NCBI GenBank assembly: GCA_003586115.2
Contig: QVOM02000103.1
Span: 7,769,323-7,833,322 of the forward strand
Length of the DNA: 64,000 nucleotides
Source of the DNA: Salvator merianae
Taxonomy: Eukaryota > Chordata > Lepidosauria > Squamata > Teiidae
Direction of reading: 5' to 3'
The position numbers and the translations under genes were made by a program. How positions within the stretch are numbered: the first letter of the stretch is position 1; every line of letters starts with the position of its first letter. Shown in pieces: positions 1 through 12,121 of the stretch. Below the pieces are notes generated by a model that saw only the letters and a list, made by a program, of their open reading frames with translations, did no database searches and was not told the origin of the DNA.

Positions 1-1317
1 CACACTGCAAGTGCAGGCAGACCATTTCCAGGCTGTTCCAACTCTCACAATGCAGATGGCCACCACACTGCGAGGACTGTTCCATCTTAGAATTGGGTAA
101 TTATCCCATTTTAAGGTAGAAAGTGTACAAAAAGACCCATTGTTTCTTCCCTTCATTACTGTCTTCCACTCCTCTTGCTTCCTCTTCTGTTTTACCTTTT
201 CTGTTTGTTCTTTTTCTCCAGTTGTTTTTCCCCCAATGATGTAGTTAGAGCAAAAATTTGATGAAACCAATTATTTTGGCTATGTAGTTTCCAGAGGTTG
301 ATCAGGGGTGGATGGCTATTATAAAGCCAGGCAATGCCATCCCCAGTAGACATGTTAATTATTTATTTAATACTGTCAACTTTAATTCCTATTCCAGGTA
401 TCTCTAAAGGTTCATAGAAGAGAAGCACTAACAATATTGATGAGTGTATAATGCTATGCACTGTTTGTTTATGTTGTTTATCTGTTGTCAATCATCAGAG
501 TTTTCCCAAATCCATAGCCATATTTCCAAGAAAAAAATTACATTAAATTGTTGCTCAAGATATTTATCAAAATTTTCAAAATTCCACATAACTTTTAATT
601 GTCCAAGTTAAACAGGTGGAATGTGTTCTCTGGGACAATGCATTGGTATATGGACCCTTTGATACAGGAACATATGCAACATGGTCCAACAGGACTGTGT
701 AGATGTTACCAAATGCTTCAACATTTCCAAGGAGTAAAGTATCACTGAGTGATAATCCTATGTGATAATTTTTTTTTTGAGACAGAAGAAACTATATTTG
801 TAGTCTTTGGAAATTTAGAAATATTTGTCAGTCAGTGAAAGCTATTTCATCCGTCTAATTTTGTAAGATGAAACAGGATTTGATGGGTTGCAAGTCAAGG
901 TGGGTTTTTTTTAGTTGATACAATCCTGTCAAATGGAAAGCACAAGTCCCACTAATTCTTGATTTGCCTATTTCTCTGCAATGCTCTTGTTTCCCCCTTG
1001 TATGTGTTAATTATCAATTTCTAGCAAATGCATTTTTAATCACATTTACCTTTCATTGCAAAGCAATACCAAGACAGGTCACAAAACGAGCAAAACCAGC
1101 TAGGAACAATTATAACACAGAGCTGCCTACATAAAAAAGCAAATGCCAACACTGACAAATAATGCAGTGCAAGCTAGCATGACAACTAACCTTAGTATTT
1201 CCTAGAAACGATTAAGTCTTGTGCTACTAACAAAAACTCAGTAGAAGGCAGTTATAGCACTGAAGGGAGGATGTTTCATAGACATAGAGCCACTGCAGAG
1301 AATGTCCACAGAAGCTT

Positions 1318-1319
<2 letters not shown>
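1..1319. other. Anonymous noncoding DNA
   Basis: AT-rich sequence with no long open frame, no repeat family I recognise and no clear inverted repeat. A short poly-T run lies near 770. Nothing else can be supported. Confidence 0.5.

Positions 1320-1320
<1 letters not shown>

Positions 1321-1346
<26 letters not shown>
1321..1346. repeat. (TTTA)n microsatellite at LINE tail
   Basis: About six TTTA units that form the 3' tail of the minus-strand L2 copy next to it. Confidence 0.85.
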
Positions 1347-1348
<2 letters not shown>

Positions 1349-1849
1349 ATTTCTATTCCACCATACACCCAAAGGCCCCAGGGCAGGTCATAACATGTGT
1401 AAAAACAGTAACAGATTAAAAACTGTATAAAACAAATTAAAACACTAAAAACAGTCTACAATAGTGCCAGCAAGGGAAAGAAAAAAATAGTTTTCCCTTA
1501 GCCAAAGGCCAGGGTAAAGAGGTACGTCTTTAGTTGCCTTTGAAAGGCAAACAATGATGGTGCATGACATACCTCAAAGGGGAAACCATTCTACAGTCTG
1601 GGAGCAAAAACTGAAAAGGCCCTCTTACTTGTCCTGAACTCTCTAACCAATGAAGAGGGGGCACAGACAAGAGGTCCTCAGTGCCAGATCTTAAGGTACG
1701 GGCAGGTCTGTATGGGAGGAAGCGTTCCTTTAGATATTTGGGGCCCAAGCCATATAGGGCCTCACGCTTGAGTAGGGCTCAGTAGCAGATAGACAGCCAT
1801 TGTTGTTCTTTCAAGACCGGTGTGATGTGCAACTGGCCAACAGTGCTAG

Positions 1850-2296
1850 TCAGCAATCTAGCTGCTGCATTCTGCACCAGCTGCAGTTCTGAACCTTCTT
1901 CAAGGGCAGCCCCATGTAGAGTGCATTATAATAGTCCAATCTGGAAATTACCAGAGCGTGGAATTCTGTGGCCAGACTGTTCCTGTCCAGAAAGGGCCTA
2001 ACTTGGCAAACCAGCCAAAGCTGGCAGGAGGCACTCTTGGCCACTGCTTCCACCTGAGCATCAAGTGTCAATGCAGAGTCCAAGAGCACTCCCAGATTAC
2101 ACGTCTGTTCCTTACAGGGCAGAGAGACCCCATCAAGAACGAGATGCCTCCCTTCTTCATGGACAAGAGAGCCTTTAACACACAGCACCTCTGTCTTGTC
2201 TGGATTTAATTTCAATTTATTGGTCCTCATCCAGTCCATTACTGCTCCCAGGCACCTGTCAAGCACTTCAACTGCCTCTCCTGATCCTGGTGACAT
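1850..2296 (-). pseudogene. L2-type ORF2 fragment (RT thumb and C-terminal region)
   Basis: A 148-residue open segment. It begins just after the missing catalytic YxDD region and continues through LNPDKTEVL, LGVLLDSALTLDAQV and RLDYYNALYMGLP. The same blocks occur in the longer frame at 27566-29056 (LNADKTEVL, LGILLDSTLSMEAQA, CLDYCSALCVGLP). The apparent methionine start is not a real start: the frame is cut off on its 5' side by the LTR insertion. It encodes no complete domain. Confidence 0.75.
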
Positions 2297-2320
2297 GGAG
2301 AGATAGAGCTGGGTGTCACC

Positions 2321-2903
2321 TGTTAGAATATGGATTCTATATTAGCCATAAGCTAATGCCAGTATTCTCTACTCTTAACAATTTCCTGTTTCCTGTACTA
2401 TAGTTATTTTGTTTACGCTGAATGGAAAGTTACTGAAGTAGTCAACATCCAGCTTCATAAAATTGTTATAGCTAGTATGTTACAGATAACAGTATTTCCT
2501 ATCCGTGAGAACCTTAGCTTGAGAGCATATCTATTCAATAACAATGTATTACAATAACAATGATGTGATGCTATATGAGTCCTTTATAGATGGATGCTAT
2601 ATTCATTCATTCATTCATTCATTCATTCATTCATTATGAGCTGATTATTATGTGTGACTATATGACAATGACTGCAACTCTTGTAACCATGTTTCCTGAT
2701 TTTACTTTAAGGAAGATATTCTAATACTGCTACCATAATGTGCAGTGCAACTGTATTTTATCCTACTTAGCTATTTTTACTATGGAACTAAGCAACAATA
2801 AAGACTGAGCTTTGTAGTCAACTCTGCTACTCACAGAGTTTATTTTTCTACTTCACGGGAACGACTCATCAGTCTTCCGCACAAAGAAATGCGCACTCTA
2901 GCA
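2321..2903 (+). mobile_element. Solo LTR, probably Copia-like, inside an L2 LINE
   Basis: About 580 bp that interrupt the L2 ORF2. It begins TGTTAGAATATGG and ends near CACTCTAGCA, so it has TG...CA borders, with a TGTTAGAATA start common in Ty1/Copia LTRs. An AATAAA signal sits at 2797-2802, roughly 100 bp from the 3' end, as expected for the R/U5 part of an LTR. No internal coding region or second LTR is present, so it is a solo LTR. I see no clean 5-bp target duplication; the flanking LINE bases are slightly damaged, so the 3' border is uncertain by a few bases. It could be another kind of insertion with chance TG/CA ends. Confidence 0.5.
2601..2635. repeat. (ATTC)n microsatellite
   Basis: About eight to nine perfect ATTC units inside the putative LTR. 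Confidence 0.95.
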
Positions 2904-3062
2904 TATTGATGACACCTTACTCCAAATGTCCTGATGACCTCTCCCAGCAGCTTCATATAGACGTGAAATAGCATGGCGGCTAAGAGCAATCCCTGAGGAA
3001 GTGAGCCCCCAGGGCCTCAAACAGATAGCCCCCACTGCTACTCTCTGGTATCAGCCTTGGAG

Positions 3063-5165
3063 ATAGGAGCAGAACCTTTTACACTTAGTGTAAAAGGAAC
3101 ATCCAATGACTATAGTACAACAAGAGAAAACTCTCCAGATTTAATCACACAAGCAAGTCTGGGTGGTGGGGGAGAACATCTGAATCCTGGGGGATCTGTT
3201 GAGAGGCAGAGGTCTGCTGTAGACAAAATAGAGCCTCTCATCATGGGATAGTGATGGAAGCGGGAAATAATCAAAGAAAGGATATAAGCAGTGCAAGTGG
3301 AGAGCAAAGACTATGGGCAAACGGAATTACCCTGCCACGTCTCTACAGCAAAATTATAGGGACCTGTACCTTGAGGAGCCCTGGATCCTGAAGTCTCTAA
3401 CCAGGAGGATTCCACTTCTTTTCCCTTCCTTTAACCCTTTTTGGACTTTGCACTGGATGTGTCAAATTGCTGACAAAATACCACAAACATCCCATCAGCA
3501 TCATTAGGAAGCCAACATTTAAGATGGGCTGGCCTCTCCCATGAAGAGTCTGTAAGGGAAAGGAAGTAGTTGACATGTGCCCAATCCTCCACTCAGAAAC
3601 TTAGTACATGTAGGCTACCTCAGACACAATGCACATTGCCTAGTGATGCTGAGCATTTCAAAAAAGCAATTTGCACACCTCCAGGTTTCACGTCTTCCTA
3701 CTAGTTTCTGTGCACATGTGGCTCCCACTTGATTGCATTCTCATTTAGACTGTGCCTGAGCAAACACTTTCAATTCTAAGTTTGATTTTTTCCAATATTT
3801 GACCCTTTTATCATGACCTGTACTTGGGATTTTCATAGGTTCATCCTGGTCCAAGGAGAAATCCATTAATACAGTTTTGCTTTAAATCACATGCACAAAA
3901 AGCTTACTATATAAGAATGGAGGTCCTTCTCAATGGTGCACCCATTCTCCCTATTGTTTAATACAATCCCATAAGAGATTTGCCTGACATCTTCTTTATG
4001 TTTTTGATGCTACCTGAAACATTTTTATCCTCCCAAAATGCATGACTTTAAAATTTAAAAAAAATGTAACGTAGTGCCTAGATGTTGTGTGTCACTATAA
4101 ATGCTCTAAAGCCTATGTCTAGCTCCAATGTTTGATGTTTTTGTGTTGCAATTTTTTGAAACTGTATTTTGGCACTATATTTTACTTCTCTCTGTGTTAA
4201 CGTTTTTAGATGGCAATTTAAATTAAATTCCATAACCAAACAACTGAATAAATAAAAAATAGCACAAACTGCCACTAATCTTGAAGCAACCACATTTTAA
4301 AATGAAAATACATTTGAGTCTATCGCTTAGCTGTGAATGCTTTATAATTTAGAAGATCTCAGCTCTGCTACCTTCAAGACAGGCAGTATTCTGTCTGGCC
4401 ATCCTTCATTGATTATAAAGCAGACGCAAGGGATTCTGAATGTGTAATAATGCTCAACACTTTAATTGCCAGGTTCAGTGGTTGCATTAAACTCTGTACA
4501 TCAGCTGAGGATCTGCTACTTAATTATAAGCTTACCCATTGCTTTACTCCATCACTTTACTCTATCATGTCTAAACAATCTCCTTAGTACTGAAATGCCA
4601 ATTGCTTTCCTCGGAGCCAGACGCTCCAGAGACAGTCCAAAGATCCTAAGATTGCAAATTTATGCACAGCACACTTAGCGAAAATGTCCCGTTGATTTCA
4701 GGAAGACATTATGCAGATGTTTAAGTAGAATTGGGCTGTGTGTAAACCTCTTTCAGTGTTATATTATACATTTAATTTCAAGTTGCATGTATTTATTTGG
4801 TAGTAGGTATATAATTATTTAATCACATAATTATTTCCTGCAATTTTTTTTTTAAAAAAAAATCTGTTGAACTTCAGGAAGTTCCAAGGTCATCTAGAAA
4901 CAAGATCTTTTCAAAGAAAACATGCTAGGAGAGTATATTGGAGGCTTAATTTTTAAAAAATGCAGTTTGAAGATTTTAGGCACTTTGCAGAGGTCTCACT
5001 CATCGCTATTATTCTTCATCTGCACTGGACAAAGCTATGGACCAGGATAAGTTGACAAAATTGAGTCATATCCCAGACCAAGCATGGACCTCTTTAAAAA
5101 GGTCCACAACCAGACAGTATTTGTATTCCAGATTATGAAGGGCTTGAAGCCCAGGATAAATATAT
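3063..5165. other. Anonymous noncoding DNA with a short hairpin
   Basis: No gene or known repeat seen. At 3075-3097 there is a perfect 10-bp inverted repeat with a 3-base loop (CCTTTTACAC / GTGTAAAAGG). The rest is AT-rich with short poly-A and poly-T runs near 4050 and 4850. Confidence 0.5.
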
Positions 5166-5250
5166 TGTAAGCCGCCCCGAGTCTTCGGAGAGGGGCGGCA
5201 TATAAATCTAATAAATAAATAAATAATAAATAAATAAATAAATAAATACA
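5166..5250 (+). mobile_element. L2/MIR-type 3' tail with AAAT repeat
   Basis: The segment TAAGCCGCCCCGAGTC, then GGGGCGGCATATAAAT and a run of AAAT units, is the 3' end shared by L2 LINEs and their dependent SINEs in reptiles. Only the tail can be recognised; the upstream body is too diverged to call LINE or SINE. Confidence 0.7.
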
Positions 5251-5254
5251 GTGG

Positions 5255-5447
5255 AGGCCCCATTTCAGCAGTGTGCGAGGAAGCACCAGAAGTTGATATG
5301 CCACTGAAACAGCTCTGGCTGGAAATTTTAAAGGCTCAAATGTATACTGCCCCACCAGCAACCCATCCCAGGGTGGGACAGATTGCCTATCCTGGACCAG
5401 GGTATCCTGCCTTGCTCCAGGATAGCTAAGTCTAGTGCAGAAATGGT
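5255..5447. mobile_element. Short MITE of the GGGCC-terminus group
   Basis: Left end GGCCCCATTTCAGCAGTG and right end TAGTGCAGAAATGGTC form an imperfect inverted repeat. Inside is GGGTGGGACAGATTGCCTATCC, a block also found in the elements at 13305, 16420 and 52735. It sits directly after the AAAT tail. No clear target duplication. Confidence 0.5.
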
Positions 5448-8400
5448 CTTAAACACAAAATCAAATGGAATAACTTGAGCAATAAAATTTCTCTTTTAGT
5501 AATCACTTTCTCTCTTCCTGCCTGCTAGGTGCCTAGTGAGGAGAAAGTAAAGAAATTATCATAGCATGAGCTTTCTTACCAAACCAATAATGGACATCAG
5601 TGGCCATTTATAAGACCTTCAGGAGAGCAAACATTTTTGACTGTGCATTTTCTCTAACTCTAGAAAGACCAGATGACCATCAGCAAGCAACTAAGGGCTT
5701 TGTTACACATAGGTTTAAAGTGGATTTGAACAGGAAAAACCATGCCTAAATCTCATGGCAAAGTTGGATTATAACTTTTGTAAGCAGTGGTTTTTGGAGT
5801 GTTTTTTCCACATCAAAAGCACATCCCTTACCTTTATCTGCTTCATTTTCTTGTTCTGGTAATAAATGCAGATTTGTAAAGGTTTATGTGGGTGTCCAGG
5901 GGAGGGCAAAAAGGTGTTTTCTACCACCACCCCCATCATGTTAACCAATCCCTTGCAGTAGTACGTGATTCTGGTTTCCATCATTTTTGTTTGATTCTTT
6001 TACTTTTGCACAGGAACACACTCAGGGATCTGTGCTTTTGCACAGAATCACTAAAAAGACATATTGCTTTTATGTGAAAAAGTGCTGATAAGAATATAGG
6101 CATCTGATGTAGGGGGACAGCGGAGGACATTTTTTACTGCCCAGGAGCAAAGCCAAGAGATTGACAGGTTCTGCAGACCAATCATTCACAGTGTTGGGGA
6201 GAATTTTAGAATGGGGAGAGGCAGGAGGCAGAGCAATATGACTCGGGTTTTACTTGCAACTTCTTTTAAAATTGTGTTACATCTTTTATGTGCATTTTTC
6301 CCTGAAGAGGAATTTAATTGTCATTACAACAGATTCTATTTTGAAGTATGAGATAAGGCTTCAGTATAGTGAAGCCCTAAGCTGATCCATATTTGACTTT
6401 CTTCTCACTTGACACCACACAGTTGCATTTCTGGTCCAGGGCTGTGCCTTTAATCTAAATTAATGAGTGGTTTCTAATTTCTGAACCTTCACATACTTAA
6501 ATATTTGTTAGTGCAAAATGAAATTAATCAGACAAGAAGAAAATAATAGTCCAAACATCAGCTGCTAATGATTAAATGATTTAAATGCTGAAAGCATTCG
6601 GGAAAATGATGGTACTGTTTTCTGCAGAACCCTTTACTATCTAGAGAAAACTGATAATTATTTCAACACAGGCTGTGCAAAGATCAATATTTACCCTTCT
6701 CTGAATTGCACACAAAACAAATCATGATAAAGTGACAATATCTTATATTTTAGAAACCCACATTTCTGTTTCAACATGCTTACATAAAAACTCTGTTTAG
6801 CAATTTTAGTGAGTTGTTGGATTAACATTTTTCAGGAACAGATTGCAAACTTCAAAATGGGGAAGAAAAGATCAATTTTAGGGAGGTAACTGGGGCAGCT
6901 GTCAGTGAGCTATAATTAACATAAATTTGCATAACAGATGTACAGTAAGGTGTCTATGACAGACAATTGCTGAATATTAATGATACAGACTGCAGTATCA
7001 TTTGTGTAAATGCTGTCTGCTGGGCATTGAAGCTGCCACACTATTTGAAGAAGACAAAGGAGTGCAGAACCAAACAGATGCACCCGATATGTGGATGCAT
7101 CTTAATTTATGACATCGTCATGAAAGACCTTGCAATATGATATTTTGGGAAAATTTATTGCAAACAGTTCAGCAATAAAGGAACTAAATCTACCCCCCCC
7201 CTTTCTACTCCAGCAAGGTACTGCAGAATCAGAGAGGGCAAGGCACTTAATTTCTGCCTATGTTCATTACTCTTTTAGAAGGGCAAATCCTTACTAAAAT
7301 GCTCACAGCTAGAATCTAATGTCATAGCACAATATTATTAATAATACTGGAAGTATTGTTTTTAAAACATAATTTTGGAAATTATACCTATGGAATTAAA
7401 TATAGTAAAAAAAAAATTACCTTTGCTACAGATTAAATGCTCCATGTTTGAATAGTACGGTGGTTAAACTACACCATAGTTAAAACACACATCTTGGTAG
7501 CCTTTTGACCAGACACAGGGTGAACCGAAGAACATTCACTGCTTGGCTGTAATGAGTGGCAGCAATGCCACTTTGGCATTTCACATTGAAGTAGCAATAA
7601 CTGCTCAGCAGCACGCTTTCCTGTACTCATGTCATGTCTGGACAAAAAAAAATTGTCAAGAGTCATACTGGTGTCACAACAACGTATAGATATACCCTCT
7701 ATTTCTGCTAAGAAAAATAAATCAGCAAGGAAAATGGATATAATAAGAACTGGTCATGGATTTTTTTCAACACAATATTCAATGGAATGGAATTATATGT
7801 ATGTAGACACATTTCCAGCTAAAGGTACTCCCATATACAGTATATCACTTTTGCCCAGCTCCAAGATTCTTCTTAGACTTTAACAGCCCCCCTCTTCAGA
7901 AACAAAGCAGTTGAATACAGCTTACACATCCCTGAAAATGTACTTCTTTCCTTGAGTACCAAACTGACTTTTAAAAAAAGACAGACAATTGATTTTGACC
8001 TTAGAATTAATTGGAAAACTGCTGACCAATTTTCCATACTTGGTCAGTAATCCAGATCAAATGACTGCCTAGTATGTTTCATCTGCTTGGGACTAGTGCT
8101 GTTCTGACTCAAAAACCGTCTGAAGAGGTCCCTATTTTGGATTAGCTGTAGATCTATTTGAAGAGGTCTACAACCATAGCAGTGCAGTCCAAGCATCAGC
8201 ACTTCTGTATCTGATCTGGAATAAGGAATATGTCACGGTCCCATCTTTGAAGTTTATACAAGCTTTGAAGATCATTTTGAAAACCCTGACACAGAGGTAA
8301 GCACACTGCCTTTAAAGGATATTCTGTTCAACTCTGCCCTTGTGCACCAATTGCTAACAGGGGTGGGTGGTGCTTTGAATAGGGAATCAGTTGTGTGAAC

Positions 8401-9329
8401 TGGAACAGCAATGGTGCCTCCACATTGTTGCCAGTGTTAGCCCAAATCAACACCATCTCCACCTTTGAAACGTGGATGGCACATGCTATGCTTGATTTGG
8501 AAGAGGCTGGAGTGGAATAGTTAGATCACTCTAAGCAAGGTGACTGCAGAAATTGCCATACTTTGTAAAGCTTTGAAAGGTCAGATGAAGCTTTAATATA
8601 TAATAGAGAAAGAACCAATCTATATTGGCTTCTAGCACTGATGCTTATAAAACAGAAATCTACCTGCAATGTTCATTTTTGGAGAATGAAATATTTAGGG
8701 ACTGAGTGAATTGATTATATCAAAGGCAAAAATTGTTGAGTGCTTGACTCTGCACTTCAGGCACTTCAGAAACATATGAATGCAGCATGTCAAAATGCAT
8801 GGTTGGACAAAGACATTCAGTATAGAAGCTGATTATTGAACTATTGACCATGAAAAGTGGGAGATTGAGTGCATGGTGGACACCTACTGGTCACTTTACT
8901 GGTCAGTAAGATTTAGTACAGTTTTTTCCTGATTAATTTCAGCTTCAGTCCAAAACTCATTTCAATCAGCTCATGGAACAAATATTTTTTCATTCAGTTC
9001 ACAAGCTTAAGGTATGATCAGACACACTTAATAAGATACTCTCTGGGAAAATTTGAGGCTGTAAGGACAGACATAAAATTGCCTTACCTTGTCCTGAAGC
9101 CTGGGAATGGGCACCCCTCCCTCATACTTAGTTTAATAACACTGAGACTGAGTCTTTTGTGTAGTTGGATTGGGCAGGAAGCTACATAAGCACAGAGAGA
9201 AATGTAACCAATCACAGCATGGGGACAAATGCTGCCAGTGGGTGACCAATCAAGGCCAGGAAGATGAGTAGCCAATAAATGGTGAGCACTCATTTTCAGG
9301 AAGATGCTGCCAGATTTGGAGGTGAACAA
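5448..9329. other. Anonymous noncoding DNA
   Basis: Nearly 4 kb without recognisable gene, tRNA or transposon. Base composition is AT-rich and fairly even, with a C-run near 7193. One part (6470-7130) is listed separately because of its dense homeodomain-like and octamer-like sites. Confidence 0.5.
6470..7130. promoter_or_regulatory. Candidate conserved noncoding block (weak)
   Basis: Repeat-free AT-rich stretch with TAATTA-type cores (near 6912 and several AATTAAT sites at 6450-6540), an octamer ATTTGCAT at 6925-6932, and CAGATG and CAGCTG E-box cores nearby. This texture is common in vertebrate developmental enhancers, but any AT-rich DNA can show it. Conservation cannot be tested here. 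Confidence 0.15.
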
Positions 9330-9717
9330 AGAGCAAAATGAACACTTTCACCCATATTGAACTGTCTGTGCCTTGAGGTCTGCAGGAGAAGCCCTTCTGG
9401 TTGTACTACCTTCTTCAGTAGTTGAGGATGCAGGGACCTGGGATAGGACCTTCTCAGTGGTGACCCCCAGATTGTGGAATAGTCTCCCCCCCTGAGGTGC
9501 ACCAGGCATCTTCAGTTAATACATTCAGAAAATTGTTAAAAACACACACGCACCCTGGCCTTCGATTGAAATAAGGAAACATCCTCCCCTCCCCACATTC
9601 AGTTATTATTTTAGTATCTTCTTATTATATTCATTTTACATTTTGTTTTCTATTGCTGCTACCTACCCTTAGACATTTAGGTATAGGGCAGGATAAGAAT
9701 ACAAATAAATAAATGGA
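9330..9717 (+). mobile_element. L2-like LINE 3' fragment
   Basis: Plus-strand translation around 9380-9540 gives the usual C-terminal block of L2/CR1 ORF2: a serine-rich part, then AVTPRLWNSLPP-like residues and FRKLLKT (with frameshifts). It is followed by GGGCAGGATAAGAATAC and an AAAT tail at 9695-9717. It is 5'-truncated and has no functional domain. Confidence 0.65.
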
Positions 9718-11684
9718 AAAACATGGTAGGCTTATTTATTTAACTGTTGAATGCCTTTTTTGTTCACCTACAGAAGAGATGCTTTCTCTTAAGGGTGACT
9801 GAAAAAAGTACCATCTCCCATAGAAGAAAGAAAATAAGCTACATTGGAAATTTTGTGAAGGAATTGTTCTCTTTACCTTATAAAACAAGAAACATAGGAA
9901 GAGAGATTTAACTATTCACCAGGAATCAATGTAACTTGAGACAAATAGCAGACAGCTTGGAAAACAGCATCATCAATGCCAAGCTCTGGGTGGCAAACTG
10001 GACCTGGGAGCGGAGCTTTTGGATCAACAATAAGGAACAGAATAGATGTTCCCTCTTGGTTGGAATAAGGAAGATCGGGAAATATAGTAGATGACTTCTT
10101 GTAGCAAGAACCTAGATGGTTCTTCCGTGCTTGGAAAGAATCCAGAAATGACAATCTGGAGATTCAGGAGAATTGTAAGTCCAGTATAATCAAAGGCACG
10201 ATGGTAGATAAGTAGAGGATTGAAGGGCCTAGTGTTAAACAATCTTACTATCAAGTAAATCAGGAGCAGCAGCAAGTCAGTAGAACAAAGCTTAACAGGA
10301 ATGCTGCAGAGGAACTTAGGAGCAGCTGAAGTGCATAGACTTCTTCAGAAGTATATAGGCTGCAACCATAAAAGAGGAATGTGTGACTCTTTGGGAGCTC
10401 CAGGGAAATGGTGTCTAAATTCATCAGCTCCTGACCCTCCATGTCCAGAGAGACTTCCTAGAAGCCCTAGGAACTGTTTTCTGGTTGGCTGCAGAACTTG
10501 TAGTATGGAGAGAATGGAGTGACTTACTGCTGCCATTTCCAAGCTGGTCAGTCCCCTGGTGGACAGAAACATGGGCAGAAGATGGTTTCCCTCACTGCTG
10601 TGTTCTGTGCTCTGTGCTGGGACAAACAGTATCTGGATGTAACAGCTCAGGTGTGCCTCAGATGGGCATAAAGCCACCACATGGAGTCTTCCACTGCTTG
10701 CCATACACAGTTCCAGCATGAAATCCTGAAAAGCATGTGTTTGGGCTGAGTAAAAATCAGAGGCGATTCCTCACTAGGATTGCAGTGTTCAGTGATCACT
10801 CTGAGCCTCCCACTCCTAAATTCAATATCAAATGTATGCAGCATCATACATTAGATTTTAGTCAATTGGAATTTTGCGGGAAGCAGTTGGCTATGATTAG
10901 CCTAAAAGGCCCCAAATTAACCCTCTTTCTGTTTGTAATTTTTAGCAAACTGTAGTCAAACATCTGTCTCAGTTTTGTTCATGTGATCCTAGCTCCTGCT
11001 TCTCTCCTTGCCCCTGGACAAGTCTGAAGCCACCATTTTCTTGGAGGCTCTGCTGAGGGAGCATGGCAGTGGTGGATTCAAAAGGTACATTTTACTTAGT
11101 TACTTAATGAGCTGCTTAAGCACTATTGGGTAGTGAGACAGGATTTTTCCTGTTCCTGGCCTTCATCTAGTTGAGGCATCATGTTCCCATGAAGAGAGGG
11201 AGCTTGCTCTGGCAGTGGAGGTGACCTCAGCCACAGCATGGCCAATGAAGCTGCAGCAGGCGTGTTGCTCTGGACAGACATACAGGCAAAACTCTGGCAG
11301 TGGGCCACATGGTCCAGTGGCAGAAGCTGATGTGGCAGCAGCAGTAGCAGACTGGGAGGAGACGGTCACCTGCGTGGTCAAGAAGGTGGTGGCCTAAGGT
11401 GGCTGTGGAAGGAGGCCCAGGGTGGCTTTTAATGGGTTGAGGGACCAAGGAGAGGCAAAAACACGCGTTGATCCTCAGTGCAGTGGGTCTTGCATCAGCA
11501 TGCCAAGGAACAGCACAGGTGCCTTTTCATCTCCCTTCATTTGGCCCACTTTAGTGAAAGTGGACCAAGCAAGGAGAGATGAAAACATTCACCGTTCCTT
11601 GGTGTGTCAGGCCTTGCTCCAAGAGATGAGGAAAGCTGAAAAGGTGTTTGTCCTGCTCCATGTCATACCACCAATCAAAGTCCA
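9718..11684. other. Anonymous noncoding DNA
   Basis: Somewhat richer in GC than the block before it. Open frames of 60-124 codons occur on both strands (for example 10345-10719 and 11227-11448) but overlap each other and show no domain or codon signal. No repeat family recognised. Confidence 0.4.
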
Positions 11685-11992
11685 CTGACCCTGCTGCTTT
11701 TTGTGCTGAAAACACCCATATTCATTTCTCCCCCAGTGAGGAACAACAAGTCTGGTGCAGAACAGCATGCATGCCTTTTGGGTCCCAAAAAGGCACCCAT
11801 GCTGCTCTATGCCAGGCTTACAATTCTTCACTGGGGGAGCAGTGAGCATAGGTGTTTTGCTGCAAAACAAGTGTTCTGAGAGAGGAGGAGGGCTGAAAAG
11901 TCCCCTCTGCTGCTCTGTGGTGGGTGTGCTGTTCCTCACTGGAGGAGCAGCAAACATGAATGGTTTTGCGGCAAAAAGCACTCTGAGAGACA
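11685..11992. repeat. ~107-bp direct duplication with a third inverted copy
   Basis: Two direct copies start near 11826 and 11933 (CACTGGGGGAGCAG / CACTGGAGGAGCAG, each followed by GTTTTGC-GCAAAA and TCTGAGAGA). The preceding parts also match (CATGCTGCTCTATG / CTCTGCTGCTCTGTGG). An inverted copy lies at 11685-11745 (GTGCTGAAAACACC ... CCCAGTGAGGAAC). Together they look like a palindromic mobile element with an internal duplication. Termini and target duplication are not clear. Confidence 0.55.
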
Positions 11993-12039
11993 GTATCCTA
12001 CCCTAACCTGGTATAGGAGAGGGAATGTGGAAACCATTT

Positions 12040-12121
12040 AAATCTCCATTCATGCTGGAGATTCAGAATGAGAACTTCTACATGCAAAGCACACGCTCTA
12101 CCACTAACCTACAGCCACTTA
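12040..12121 (-). mobile_element. tRNA-Ala-like SINE head (or tRNA pseudogene)
   Basis: Minus strand reads GGCTGTAGGTTAGTGGTAG then AGCGTGTGCTTTGCATGTAG. This matches the A box, anticodon stem and TGC anticodon of tRNA-Ala. The B-box region (ATTCTGAATCTCC) is decayed and no acceptor stem closes, so this is not a working tRNA. SINEs with this head are common in reptiles. The SINE body is not recognisable. Confidence 0.6.

Larger units (their letters stand above)
1320..3062 (-). mobile_element. L2-clade LINE, 5'-truncated, split by an LTR
   Basis: Non-LTR retrotransposon remnant read on the minus strand. Its 3' end is at 1320, where a TTTA-type tail (AAAT repeat in the sense direction) closes the element. 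The frame at 1850-2296 carries the end of the reverse transcriptase domain, including the segment LKLNPDKTEVL typical of L2/CR1-group LINEs. The frame at 1530-1748 carries the last part of ORF2 (PYRPARTLRS...LSVPP). The more upstream RT piece (VYMKLLGEVIRTFGV) is found at about 2904-2990, beyond an inserted LTR at 2321-2903. The corresponding stretch of the better L2 copy at 28.26-28.36 kb runs without interruption, so the split is an insertion. Several frameshifts and stops make it inactive. Clade assignment is by motif only. Confidence 0.8.

Noticed and set aside
3075..3097. Terminator-like hairpin
   Set aside because: A 10-bp perfect palindrome with no gene upstream and no role expected in this genome type.
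12050..12121. Functional tRNA-Ala gene on the minus strand
   Set aside because: The D-arm and anticodon regions look right, but the B box is decayed and the acceptor stem does not close; best seen as a SINE head.
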